From positions 1 through 64,000 of the forward strand of contig NZ_JABUZA010000003.1 in NCBI RefSeq assembly GCF_014897985.1: DNA of 64,000 nucleotides. The letters are read 5' to 3'. Positions 24,508-33,486 of this stretch are shown piece by piece (position 1 is the first letter of the stretch; the number at the start of each line of letters is the position of its first letter). Made by a program: the position numbers and the translations under genes. The notes under the pieces were generated by a model. The model was given only the letters and a program-made list of their open reading frames with translations. It did no database searches and had not been told where the DNA came from. The DNA comes from Halomonas colorata (GTDB lineage Bacteria > Pseudomonadota > Gammaproteobacteria > Pseudomonadales > Halomonadaceae).

Positions 24508-26001
24508 ATGGCGCCATCCAATGCCGCCCCTGCCAGTTTTTTGTGGCATGACTATGAAACGTTCGGGGCCGATCCACGCCGAGATCGGCCTGCCCAATTT
24601 GCTGCGCTGCGTACCGACGCGGACTTAAACGAGATTGGCGAGCCGGTCGAGCTTTACTGTAAGCCGGCAGACGACTATCTGCCGCACCCTGCCGCCTGCC
24701 TGATTACCGGTATTACTCCGCAAAAAGCCCAGCGCCACGGCTTGCCTGAAGCGCAGTTCGCCAGTGAAGTGCAGCGCCATATGAGCGAGCCAGGCACCTG
24801 TGTCGCGGGCTATAACAGCCTGCGCTTTGATGACGAAGTCTCCCGCCATCTGTTCTATCGTAACCTGATCGATCCTTACGCTCGCGAGTGGCAAAACGGC
24901 AATTCCCGCTGGGACTTGATTGATGTCGTGCGGGCGTTTTACGCACTGCGCCCGGACGGCATCGAGTGGCCCCTGCGCGAAGATGGCGCGCCAAGCTTTA
25001 AGCTTGAGCACTTGACCAAAGCCAATGGTATTGACCACGAAGGCGCCCACGACGCGGTAGCCGACGTGCGGGCCACTATTGCCCTGGCTCGACTGCTCAA
25101 GGAGCGTAATCCCAAGCTGTTTGATTACCTGCTTGGCCTGCGTGGCAAGCGCGCGGTTGCCCAACAGCTAGACCTGCCTAACGCCAAGCCGCTTCTGCAT
25201 ATCTCACGCCGCTACCCGGCCAGCCGTGGTTGCAGTGCCCTGGTGATGCCGCTGGCTGAACATCCCACCAACCCCAATGGGATGATCGTTTACGATTTAA
25301 GCGTTGACCCTGGTGATCTTCTAACGCTCAGCGCTGAAGAGATCCGCGAGCGCGTTTTTGTCAGCCAGCAGGATCTGTCGGAAGGCGAGGCGCGTATTCC
25401 GCTGAAAGTCATCCATATCAATCGCTGCCCGGTTATCTTTCCGGCCAGCGTGCTTAAAGATATTGATGGGCCGCAAAAGGGGTCTTACGGCGCGATTGTT
25501 GAGCGCCTGGGCTTGGATATTGTTACCTGTCGCCAGCACTGGAAAACCCTACGCAGCGCCCAGGGCGTGGCGCAGAAAGTCGCCGATGTATTTAAAGCAG
25601 GTTTTGATGAGCCGGTTCAAGACCCTGATTTAATGCTTTATTCAGGCAGCTTCTTTTCCGCCGCTGACCGTCAGCAGATGGAGCGGGTGCGCGAAATGGA
25701 TCCCTGGGACTTAGTCGGGCAGCGGTTTGCCTTTCAGGACCCGCGCCTGGAAGAAATGCTGTTCCGCTATCGGGCGCGTAGCTACCCCGATACGTTGGAA
25801 GGTGAGGAGCGCGAGCAGTGGGAAGCGTTTCGCTGGATGCGTATCAACGATCCGGCCATTTCAGGATTTACGCTTAAAGCGTTTGCCCGGGAAATTGAGC
25901 GCTATAACCAGCAAACGCTCAGCGACCGTGAGCGGCAGGTGCTGGAGGAGCTGGTAATGTTCGTCGAGGCGATGATGCCCGCCCAGGCCTTTGATGCCTG
26001 A
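24508..26001 (+). CDS. sbcB: Exodeoxyribonuclease I (SbcB), 497 aa
   Basis: The start chosen at 24508 (MAPSNAAPASFLWHDYETFG) has GGAG 11 bases upstream; an in-frame codon at 24469 would add 13 residues. Exonuclease motifs are HDYETFGADPRRDRPAQFA (Asp and Glu catalytic), NSLRFDDEVSRHLFYRN, and HDAVADVRATIALA (His and Asp of motif III). The SH3-like and helical C-terminal domains of ExoI follow, with GDLLTLSAEEIRERVF and WEAFRWMRINDPA. It degrades single-stranded DNA 3' to 5' in recombination and mismatch repair and binds SSB. It stands alone, reading towards the M16 gene. Confidence 0.95.
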   Translation: MAPSNAAPASFLWHDYETFGADPRRDRPAQFAALRTDADLNEIGEPVELYCKPADDYLPHPAACLITGITPQKAQRHGLPEAQFASEVQRHMSEPGTCVAGYNSLRFDDEVSRHLFYRNLIDPYAREWQNGNSRWDLIDVVRAFYALRPDGIEWPLREDGAPSFKLEHLTKANGIDHEGAHDAVADVRATIALARLLKERNPKLFDYLLGLRGKRAVAQQLDLPNAKPLLHISRRYPASRGCSALVMPLAEHPTNPNGMIVYDLSVDPGDLLTLSAEEIRERVFVSQQDLSEGEARIPLKVIHINRCPVIFPASVLKDIDGPQKGSYGAIVERLGLDIVTCRQHWKTLRSAQGVAQKVADVFKAGFDEPVQDPDLMLYSGSFFSAADRQQMERVREMDPWDLVGQRFAFQDPRLEEMLFRYRARSYPDTLEGEEREQWEAFRWMRINDPAISGFTLKAFAREIERYNQQTLSDRERQVLEELVMFVEAMMPAQAFDA

Positions 26002-26015
26002 GCGGGTCATGTGGC

Positions 26016-28868
26016 TTACGGCTGGCTTTGTTTGCTAAACGGCGTTAACGCTTCACGATAGGGTGTCACGTCGCTGGGTGTATCGCCTGGGTTGAAGCGT
26101 ACATCCAGCTGGTGGGTAAGCAGCTCAGGCCATGCGGCCTGTATATCGGCTGGGCTTACCTCAAGTGCCAGATTGGCCAGCTCCTCGCGGCGATCAAAGC
26201 GGATTTCATCCAGCGCGGTGGCCTGCCAGTATCGGCTGGCCATACCGCTCAGGCTGGTATCGCGCTGTTTGAGCCGGTCATGAACCGCCTGACGGTAAGG
26301 GGCGAGTGTCTCATCGTCTAGCTGCTCAAGCTGTTGGCTGGCGTCATCCAAAAACGTATCCATATGCTCAGCCACGGTTTCGCTGTCCACATCGGGCGAT
26401 TGAACGAGCAGCGCAATACCAGGCGCTTCAAGCAGCGGCGAATAACCGGCATTGACGATATAGCCTAGCTGCTCCTCGGTACGCAGCTTCTGATAAAACG
26501 GCGTTTCCAGCCATTGCGCAATCACGCTGGTGACTGCCTGCTCCTTGGCGGTTTGGTTGCGGGCCTGTAAATAGCGCAACACCAACGACTCTTCACGCGT
26601 GCTGTGGGGGCGAAGCACGCTGGGCGTCTCGCTGACAGCCTGTGGCGTTAGCTTAGGAATATCGTCACGGGTTAAGCGCGGGCGTAGCTTGTTACGCATT
26701 ATGTCGGCCTGCTCGCGGGCCAGGTCTGCATCCAGGTTGCCGACCGCCATGGCGTCAGCATAAAGCCCGCCTAAAAAGCGCTTGCGGAAGTTTTCCAGAT
26801 GGCTGCGTTCCAGGCGCTGACTGGCAGCAAGAAGCTCGGTAGTCGACCATTGAGGGGCTAGCAGCGCCTCACCTAGCGTGCGGCTGGCCTGGCCTGGAAG
26901 TGATGACTGCGGCGCATTGCGCCATTCCCGCTGCAGCTGATAGCGTACGCGCTCAAAGGTGCTGTCGCTGATTTCGGCCATTTTAAGCTGATCAATGGCT
27001 TGCTCAATGAGCGGCGTCTGGCCATCACGCCAGCCTGAGAACGAAAGCGTCATGCCGCGCGCATGCGGATAGGCGCTAAACGCTTGGCCCGCCAGCCACG
27101 CCGGATACAGTGACTCATTGAGGCTGTCGTTTAACCACCCGGCCAGCAGTTGAGTCAGCACCACTTCTTCAGGTGAGTAGCTGGCGTCCGGGTATTGCAG
27201 GCTCAGGCGCCACTCAACGCTTGGCGTATTGAACCGGGCATCCTGCATATGCCACGCGTGAAACGAGGGTGTATCGATTAGTATGCTGGGGCGCTCATCC
27301 TGACCTTCCAGGAGCGTCAGGTCGCTGGCAATAAACGGATTCGGCTCAGGGAGTGTCAGTTCACCCAGTACCTGGCCTGCCTGGGAAGGCTGCTGCTCCC
27401 GCCACTGGGTATTGAACCAAGGCGACGCGGTGTCACTTTCAATGTCCGGTGCGGAATAAAAGCGCAGCATGTTGTCAGGCGTTAACGCATCTAGATACAC
27501 CTCTTGGCGTTCAGCGTCCGGCGCATCCATTCGGTAGGCGGCGTACTGTACATCTTCCACCGGATGGCGGGACAGGCTCATTGAAAGACGAGTGGCTTCC
27601 TGCTGCGGCGCACCGTGCTGCTGAAAACGAAAGGCCTGCTCGCGAAGGTCGCGTTGCTCGGCGTAGCGCCAGTCGGCGAGCCCCTTGGTACGGATCTTCT
27701 CAATGGCGGCAAACAGCGTGGTTTGAATATCATCCAGCCGCTCAGCCCCTGCAGGCGTTAAGCTGATGGATACGGTAAATAAAGCATTCTCGCCATCGCC
27801 TCGGCCAACGCCTGCCGACAGTCCATCGGCCAAGCCTGCATCGCGCAGTACGGCTAAAAGACTGCCGTCGCCCTCATCACCTAACAGGTGTGAAATCACC
27901 TGGGTGGGTTTGGTGCGATACTCATCGGTGGGATCGGGGATCGGAAAGTAAAAACGCAGCTGGCGACGGTCCTGCAGCGATTGACGCTCGATATAGCGCG
28001 GCAGAGTGGACGCATCTACCAGTGGCGCATCAATCGCCGGAACGCTGAGGTCATTGTCGGGGATATCGGCAAAGCGTTCTGCCACCCAGTCTTCGAGAGT
28101 ATCCAGCGGCTGTGGGGCAACCACGGCCAGGTTCATAACGTTGGCATCGTAATGCTGATGGTAAAAGTCCATCACCCGCTCGCGCAGCGTCGCCTCGCCT
28201 TCAGGCGGGTTGGCGAGGGTTTCGCGGCTGCCTACGGCAAAGCTGGTGGTGGCGTTGTCAGGATTCAATAGCTGATTGAGCACGTCGTTTTCACGGCGTG
28301 ACTCATCGCGAATACGCGCCATGTATTCCGAGTGAACAATATTGCGCTCGCTCGCCAGGTGATCGGCATTAAACAGCGGCGATAAGAAAAACTCGCTAAA
28401 CCGGTCAAGTGCTTCCGGCAGGGCTGACGGCTCGATATCAAAAAAGTAGTTGGTGTCCTGCTGGGCGGTAAAAGCGTTGTGAGAGCCCGCATGGTCTGAA
28501 ATAAACCGCTGATAGGCATCTGAAGCGGGGTAGGGCTCAGTGCCCAAGAACAGCATATGCTCAAGAAAGTGAGCAAGCCCCATTAGGTCGTCCGGATCCT
28601 GAGCGCTGCCCACTCGAACGTTCATTGAGGCCGCGGCCTTGTCGGCTTCCGGGTCGCTTACCAGCAAAACGTTTAAGCCATTCTCAAGGGTCAATACGCG
28701 ATAGTCGCGGCTATCGAAAGGGCTGGTGGTGGGTGTTACCACTTCGTCGACCGGATGATCGCTTGCCGCCAGTAAGTGGGGGGAGAACCATAAAGCGCCT
28801 AGCATCACAATCAAGCTAATACGCGGATAGGGCACGCGTTCGGGGACTATACTCATCGGCTGTAACAT
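26016..28868 (-). CDS. M16 family metalloprotease (pitrilysin/insulinase type), 950 aa
   Basis: The start is the ATG at 28868, whose A is shared with the SRAP gene's TAA stop; AGGAG lies 5 bases upstream. A signal peptide or anchor covers about 1-45 (ISLIVMLGALWFSPHLLAAS), so the enzyme acts in the periplasm. The inverted zinc site HFLEH is near residue 105 with the distal Glu in ASERNIVHSEYMAR. The four-domain M16 layout and the C-terminal RTEEQLGYIV, which contacts substrate, are present. The length matches E. coli PtrA (about 960). It probably digests small peptides. It is translationally coupled to the SRAP gene. Confidence 0.93.
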   Translation of the reverse strand: MLQPMSIVPERVPYPRISLIVMLGALWFSPHLLAASDHPVDEVVTPTTSPFDSRDYRVLTLENGLNVLLVSDPEADKAAASMNVRVGSAQDPDDLMGLAHFLEHMLFLGTEPYPASDAYQRFISDHAGSHNAFTAQQDTNYFFDIEPSALPEALDRFSEFFLSPLFNADHLASERNIVHSEYMARIRDESRRENDVLNQLLNPDNATTSFAVGSRETLANPPEGEATLRERVMDFYHQHYDANVMNLAVVAPQPLDTLEDWVAERFADIPDNDLSVPAIDAPLVDASTLPRYIERQSLQDRRQLRFYFPIPDPTDEYRTKPTQVISHLLGDEGDGSLLAVLRDAGLADGLSAGVGRGDGENALFTVSISLTPAGAERLDDIQTTLFAAIEKIRTKGLADWRYAEQRDLREQAFRFQQHGAPQQEATRLSMSLSRHPVEDVQYAAYRMDAPDAERQEVYLDALTPDNMLRFYSAPDIESDTASPWFNTQWREQQPSQAGQVLGELTLPEPNPFIASDLTLLEGQDERPSILIDTPSFHAWHMQDARFNTPSVEWRLSLQYPDASYSPEEVVLTQLLAGWLNDSLNESLYPAWLAGQAFSAYPHARGMTLSFSGWRDGQTPLIEQAIDQLKMAEISDSTFERVRYQLQREWRNAPQSSLPGQASRTLGEALLAPQWSTTELLAASQRLERSHLENFRKRFLGGLYADAMAVGNLDADLAREQADIMRNKLRPRLTRDDIPKLTPQAVSETPSVLRPHSTREESLVLRYLQARNQTAKEQAVTSVIAQWLETPFYQKLRTEEQLGYIVNAGYSPLLEAPGIALLVQSPDVDSETVAEHMDTFLDDASQQLEQLDDETLAPYRQAVHDRLKQRDTSLSGMASRYWQATALDEIRFDRREELANLALEVSPADIQAAWPELLTHQLDVRFNPGDTPSDVTPYREALTPFSKQSQP

Positions 28869-29554
28869 TATGGCTCCTGTGCGGTGGCCCACTGCAGCAT
28901 TGGCCCTATGGGGTGGGCGCAGACCGCAGATTGATAGGCAGGATTATTAACATGCTTTGATACCGGAAAAGCGCCCAACAGTTCCAAAGGCGCGGGCATT
29001 AATAATTCTTTGACGGTGTCGAGAAGGCTGTCTGGGTCAAGCCATGTGTCTAGAGCATGAGGCGGAATAACCACCGGCAGACGGTCGCTCAATGGTGCAA
29101 GACACGCATTGGCGGGCACGCTAATCAGCGCGGTTGAGTCGGTAAACGCGCTAAGCGTTGTATGATAACGACACCATAATGCCCCCAGCAGCAGGGGCGC
29201 ACGGGTTACGTGAGTGACCAAATAGGGCTGTTTGCTTCGCGGCAGCGCTTTCCAGATATAAAAACCGCTTACCGGAATAACGCAGCGCCTGGCCTGAAAA
29301 GCCTCATAAAACATGGCCTTTGAGCTAAGGGTCTCGGCCCTGGCGCAGTGGGGAGCGTGATCCAGCACCGTCAGCCACGGCGGCGTAAGCCCCCAGAACA
29401 GCGACTCAAGCTGATACTCACCTTGCGCTAAACGAATAGCCGAAACCGGCTGGCGCGGCGCCAGATTGGGCGATTCCACAAGCGCTGAGTGCGCCTTAAG
29501 CGAGGGCAAAAGACGCGTAAGCGCTAAGTTTTGCACGTGTAGGCGTCCCGTCAT
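28868..29554 (-). CDS. SRAP (YedK/HMCES-like) domain protein lacking the catalytic residues, 228 aa
   Basis: The start at 29554 follows AAGGAGAAAGGC. The fold is recognisable by FWGLTPPWL, ARAETLSSKAMFYEAF, RRCVIPVSGFYIWK, LSDRLPVVI and FPVSKHVNNPAY. The catalytic residues known in E. coli YedK (Cys2, Asn75, Glu105, His160) are all replaced: Cys2 by Thr (MTGR for MCGR), Asn by Cys (HCARAE), Glu by Ile (FYIW) and His by Ser (LSDR). It is an intact ORF, so it looks like a pseudoenzyme and not a pseudogene. It may still bind abasic or single-stranded DNA. It is coupled to the M16 gene by a TAATG overlap. Confidence 0.85.
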   Translation of the reverse strand: MTGRLHVQNLALTRLLPSLKAHSALVESPNLAPRQPVSAIRLAQGEYQLESLFWGLTPPWLTVLDHAPHCARAETLSSKAMFYEAFQARRCVIPVSGFYIWKALPRSKQPYLVTHVTRAPLLLGALWCRYHTTLSAFTDSTALISVPANACLAPLSDRLPVVIPPHALDTWLDPDSLLDTVKELLMPAPLELLGAFPVSKHVNNPAYQSAVCAHPIGPMLQWATAQEP

Positions 29555-29743
29555 GCCTTTCTCCTTAAGCCAAATCGACGCAATCATGTCATGGGAGAGC
29601 GAAAGACGCATAAGAATGCAGTAAATGTAATGTTTTAGTGTCGAAAACAGTGTTCGATGTAAGGTATCCTATATTACCCCTTGCTCACGCTAAAGCGCGG
29701 TGAGGCATTCTTATTTGTTTGCCGTTGACCTGAAGAGATCGCC

Positions 29744-30358
29744 ATGGCCCGTCCTAGACAGCATGCGCCCGATGCCCTCCATGCGCAGGTCATGAACGTT
29801 TGTGATGAGTGGTTGGCTGAAAAGCCAGTCCATGGTTTGTCACTGCGTGCCCTGGCTAGAGAGGTTGGCTGCGCACCCAGTACGCTGCTCAAACTGTATG
29901 GCAGCTTTAACAACTTACTGCAGAACGTCAACGTTGAAACGTTGGCAGGATTGCAGCATACCATTACGTCATTAGCCGAGGACGCCCCCGAGCCGTGGCT
30001 GCGTTCGCTTGCTCATGCGTACTGGCATTTCGCCGAGCAGGACTGTTACCGCTGGCAGCTTTTGTTTGATTACCCCTTGGCTCAGGAGGGTGAGCTGGAT
30101 CAGCGTCAAGGCGCTTTGATTGAAGCGCTGTTTACTCAGGTTGAGTCTGCCCTTAAAAAGTATCAGCCCACGCTTGATGATTTAGAGGCGCGCCGTTTAG
30201 GACGCACCCTATGGGGTAGTGTGCACGGACTTGTACAGCTAGGCTTAAATGAGCGGCTAGGTTATTGGCAAGGGCAGCAGCTCAAAGTGGATGAATTACT
30301 TGATCAGTTAGTAAGCACCGTACTGGCAGGGCTCCGGCATCGGGGGCCTGCAGCGTGA
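29744..30358 (+). CDS. TetR/AcrR-family regulator, 204 aa
   Basis: An N-terminal helix-turn-helix domain (about 8-58) with GLSLRALAREVGCAPSTLLK and LYGSFNNLLQ gives the typical TetR recognition helix. The C-terminal helices hold the ligand pocket; there is a conserved-looking WLRSLAHAYWHFAEQDCYRW and a WHG-type VHGLVQLGL. It overlaps the acyltransferase gene by four bases, so it probably controls its own operon with plsC. The inducer may be a fatty acid or acyl-CoA, by context only. Confidence 0.87.
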   Translation: MARPRQHAPDALHAQVMNVCDEWLAEKPVHGLSLRALAREVGCAPSTLLKLYGSFNNLLQNVNVETLAGLQHTITSLAEDAPEPWLRSLAHAYWHFAEQDCYRWQLLFDYPLAQEGELDQRQGALIEALFTQVESALKKYQPTLDDLEARRLGRTLWGSVHGLVQLGLNERLGYWQGQQLKVDELLDQLVSTVLAGLRHRGPAA

Positions 30359-31017
30359 GATGTTGGATGAACGGTGTTCGCCAGGTATTACGTAGCCTGA
30401 TCTATCTGGCTATGCGCCTGTGCTACCGTTTGCATGTTCATGGACGCTACCACCTGCCCAGGCAGGGTGGCGCGCTCGTGGTGTGTAATCACGTAAGCTT
30501 TATGGACGCTTTGGTGTTGGGCGGCGGCAGCCCTCGGCCGCTTCGGTTCGTCATGGATCAGCCGATTTTCGATTCGCCTTGGCTCAAGTGGTGGTTTCAG
30601 CTGGTTGGCGCCATTCCCATTGAATCTGAGCGGCGTAGCCCCGGCGCCTTGCGGCGTACGCTGGATGAAATCAGCCGGGCGCTACATCGTGGCGAAGTGG
30701 TCATGGTATTTCCGGAAGGGCGGTTAACCCCCGACGGTGAAATTCATACCTTTCGACGTGGCCTGGAAACCATTTTGGCGCGCGATAACGTGCCTGTGAT
30801 TCCGGCAGGGCTTGCCGGGCTTTGGGGGTCATGGACATCTCACTACAATGGTAAAGCGCTTAAGAAGTGGCCAAGCCGCTTTCGGGCGCCGGTTAGCCTG
30901 CATTTCGGCCCACCGATTAATGCCCAGGAAGTCAATGACGTGGCGCTACGCAGCTATCTGGAAGCGCGAGTAAGAGTGCTTAAAGCGGCCGCCGATAAAG
31001 ATCTTGGTCACCGCTAA
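30355..31017 (+). CDS. 1-acyl-sn-glycerol-3-phosphate acyltransferase (PlsC family), 220 aa
   Basis: A GTG start at 30355 overlaps the TetR stop by four bases; an ATG at 30367 is the alternative. The acyltransferase blocks are all present: NHVSFMDAL (H-x4-D, catalytic), a glycerol-phosphate block near GAIPIESERRSPG, FPEGRLTPDG, and VIPAGLAGLWGSW. It is shorter than E. coli PlsC (245) and is of the small soluble/peripheral type. It is expected to add the second acyl chain to lysophosphatidate or a related lysolipid at the inner membrane. A second copy elsewhere in the genome is likely. The regulator upstream suggests conditional use. Confidence 0.9.
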   Translation: MRCWMNGVRQVLRSLIYLAMRLCYRLHVHGRYHLPRQGGALVVCNHVSFMDALVLGGGSPRPLRFVMDQPIFDSPWLKWWFQLVGAIPIESERRSPGALRRTLDEISRALHRGEVVMVFPEGRLTPDGEIHTFRRGLETILARDNVPVIPAGLAGLWGSWTSHYNGKALKKWPSRFRAPVSLHFGPPINAQEVNDVALRSYLEARVRVLKAAADKDLGHR

Positions 31018-31109
31018 TCGGCTCTTTAAATTGCTCTTTTCGAGCGCTCTCTAGCGCTACTTCTTTATAGAGCTGTTTCTGCCTAGAAGTATCTTTTCTT
31101 TTCCAAGCG

Positions 31110-32390
31110 CTATCCGCCACGCCGGGGCAGGCGAACTTTTTGCCAGCAGCGGGCCGATGTAATCAAATTGTCGCGAATCTCCAGGATTTCCATGCGGGTA
31201 TTGCCAATCTGTAGGCTGGCAGGGCCTTCTGGAAACGCCTCCAAGTGTTCCAATATCAGTCCGTTTAGCGTCTTGGGGCCATCGGTTGGCAAGTGCCAGC
31301 CAAGCATCTTGTTGATTTCACGGATATTGGCCGTGCCTTCAATTACATGACTGCCATCATCCTGCTGATGAATCTCTTCGTCTTCAGATACATCCGTGGT
31401 GAACTCGCCCACAATCTCTTCCAGAATATCTTCAAGGGTGACTAGCCCTTCGACATCGCCATACTCGTCTACCACCACACCAATGCGGCGTTTCTGCTTT
31501 TGGAAGTTAAGCAGCTGGGTATGTAGCGGAGTGGATTCGGGAATAAAGTAGGGTTCGCGGGCTTCTTGCACGATCGCTGCTTTGGTGACTTCGCTGCGCG
31601 ATAAAAACCGCGCGGCATTGCGTAAGTGCAGCATGCCGATGATGTTATTGATATCGCCTTTATAAACCGGCAGGCGGGTATGCTGGCTGGTGCGAATCTG
31701 AGTCAGAATATCTTCCAGCGAGTCGTCTAAATCGATCCCCAGCACCTCGTGGCGCGGCACCATGATGTCGTTTACCGTGACGTTCTCAAGATCCAGAATC
31801 GACAGCAGCATGGCGCGGTGACGGTAAGGAATCAGCGTGCCCGCTTCATGCACCACGGTGCGCAGCTCATCGCGAGTCAGGCTGTCACCACCGTTCTCCA
31901 CGCTTTTCACGCCGAGTATTCGCAGCAACCCGTTGGAGATCATGTTGACCAGCCACACCAGAGGATACAGCAGCTTTAGCAGCGGCTCTAGCGCCATTGA
32001 GGTTGGGTAGGCAATGCGTTCAGGTTTGATCGCCGCGTAGGTCTTGGGCGTGACTTCGGCAAAAATCAAAATGGTAATGGTTAAAAGCGCGGTAGAAATC
32101 GCCGGGCCCGAGACGTCGCCGAAGAAATGGATGGCAATAATAGTGGCAATGGACGCCGCCAGGTTATTGACGAAGTTATTACCAATCAGAATGACGCCGA
32201 TGAGGCGGTCGGGCCGGGTAAGCAGGCGCATGACCCGTTTGGCGCGCCGGTCACCGCTGTTGGCCTGATGGCTCAGGCGGTAGCGGTTGATCGACATCAT
32301 GCCGGTTTCAGAGCTGGAGAAGAAGGCAGACAGTACTATCAGTAAGCCTAGTAGGCCGAACAGTAACCCCAGAGGGAAGTCGTCGCTCAA
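31110..32390 (-). CDS. CNNM/CorC-family transporter (HlyC/CorC), 426 aa
   Basis: The N-terminal DUF21/CNNM membrane domain (about 1-190) has four segments, with LSAFFSSSETGMMSINRYRL and LIGNNFVNNLAASIATIIA. Two CBS domains (about 205-330) include VNDIMVPRHEVLGIDL and VVDEYGDVEGLVTLEDILEE. The C-terminal CorC_HlyC domain (about 345-420) has VIEGTANIREINKMLGWHLP. Bacterial members are linked to magnesium or cobalt efflux and magnesium homeostasis. The old haemolysin name does not apply. It follows ypjD on the same strand, 87 bases on, as in Pseudomonas. Confidence 0.92.
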   Translation of the reverse strand: MSDDFPLGLLFGLLGLLIVLSAFFSSSETGMMSINRYRLSHQANSGDRRAKRVMRLLTRPDRLIGVILIGNNFVNNLAASIATIIAIHFFGDVSGPAISTALLTITILIFAEVTPKTYAAIKPERIAYPTSMALEPLLKLLYPLVWLVNMISNGLLRILGVKSVENGGDSLTRDELRTVVHEAGTLIPYRHRAMLLSILDLENVTVNDIMVPRHEVLGIDLDDSLEDILTQIRTSQHTRLPVYKGDINNIIGMLHLRNAARFLSRSEVTKAAIVQEAREPYFIPESTPLHTQLLNFQKQKRRIGVVVDEYGDVEGLVTLEDILEEIVGEFTTDVSEDEEIHQQDDGSHVIEGTANIREINKMLGWHLPTDGPKTLNGLILEHLEAFPEGPASLQIGNTRMEILEIRDNLITSARCWQKVRLPRRGG

Positions 32391-32477
32391 GTCGAAAGTT
32401 CCTTTATGACGTATTAGGCTCGATTTGTAGAAGGTAGGGGATGGTGTGTCAAGACAACCATGGCCGCCTAAGTCTGC

Positions 32478-33275
32478 CTAGCGATTAAGCAGTATTTCAA
32501 GTACAAACTTGCTGCCAAAGTAGGCCAGTACCAATAGCGTGCAGCCACCCAGCGTCCAGCGTACCGCACGCATGCCTCGCCAGCCAAAACGATAGCGGCC
32601 AATAAGTAGTGTGGTAAAGATTATCCACGCCCCCAACGATAATACGGTTTTATGTAATAAGTGCTGGGCAAAAATATTATCTAAAAAGATAAAGCCGCTA
32701 ATGATGGAGAGGGTAAGCAGCAAAATACCTGCCCACACCAGCTCAAACAGCACGCGCTCCATGGTGGTTAATGGCGGAAGTGACTGCACGATACCGCGAA
32801 TATGATGATGGCGCAGCGCCTGATTCTGCAGGCCTACGAGTATCGCCTGCACTGCCGCAATGGCCAGCATGGCAAAGGCCAGTGCCGAGCTAATAGCATG
32901 TAGCAGAATGCCCGGTGTGAGGCCTGCATGGCTGCCGTGGCTGGGGAGCCAAGTAGCGGTAATCAGCGCGACACCGGCGAGCGGAAATAAAACAATGCTG
33001 ACGTTAAGGACCGGCTTGAAAAGGCTGGCTATCAGCAGCACGTTAACCGCGACGGCCATAAATAGCGTCGCGCTGGTGGTGAACCCCGGCAGTAAACCGG
33101 GCGCCTGATTCACAAGCTGCACGACCACCGGAATGTGCAGCAGTAGCCCCAAGGCACCGAGAAGGCGCACCATACCCTGGCGGGGCGGTACGCGGCGAAA
33201 AAGAGTCATGCCCTGCCAGATAGCAGCGGCGACATAAAATACAAAAGCGATCGTGGCGAGAGGCAGCGCCTGCAT
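32478..33275 (-). CDS. ypjD: Inner membrane protein YpjD, CcsA/HemX-like, 265 aa
   Basis: Eight hydrophobic segments. The CcsA-type pattern is present: HIPVVVQLVNQ, PGILLHAISSALAFAMLAIA, PPLTTMERVLFELVWAGILL and AQHLLHKTVLSLGAWIIF. The conserved His residues could bind haem, and the related CcsA exports haem for cytochrome c maturation; the role of YpjD itself is not established. It diverges from ffh, an arrangement conserved in Pseudomonas and E. coli, and is co-directional with the CorC-type gene. Confidence 0.88.
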   Translation of the reverse strand: MQALPLATIAFVFYVAAAIWQGMTLFRRVPPRQGMVRLLGALGLLLHIPVVVQLVNQAPGLLPGFTTSATLFMAVAVNVLLIASLFKPVLNVSIVLFPLAGVALITATWLPSHGSHAGLTPGILLHAISSALAFAMLAIAAVQAILVGLQNQALRHHHIRGIVQSLPPLTTMERVLFELVWAGILLLTLSIISGFIFLDNIFAQHLLHKTVLSLGAWIIFTTLLIGRYRFGWRGMRAVRWTLGGCTLLVLAYFGSKFVLEILLNR

Positions 33276-33486
33276 GATGCTATCCGTGCGCGCGTTTCGC
33301 GCGTTGCAGTGAAAAACAGTCGAACTAAAGTGTACTGACTACTATAACCAATCGAAACCGTATCGCACAGCCATCGTTAGTCGGCGCTGACAGCCATGGA
33401 GACTCAGGGCATGAGCGCGTATAATCCATGTACATCAGTCTAGGGCCGTAGGTGCCCGGCGACAGCGACGGAGGCAGAGAGGCCCC

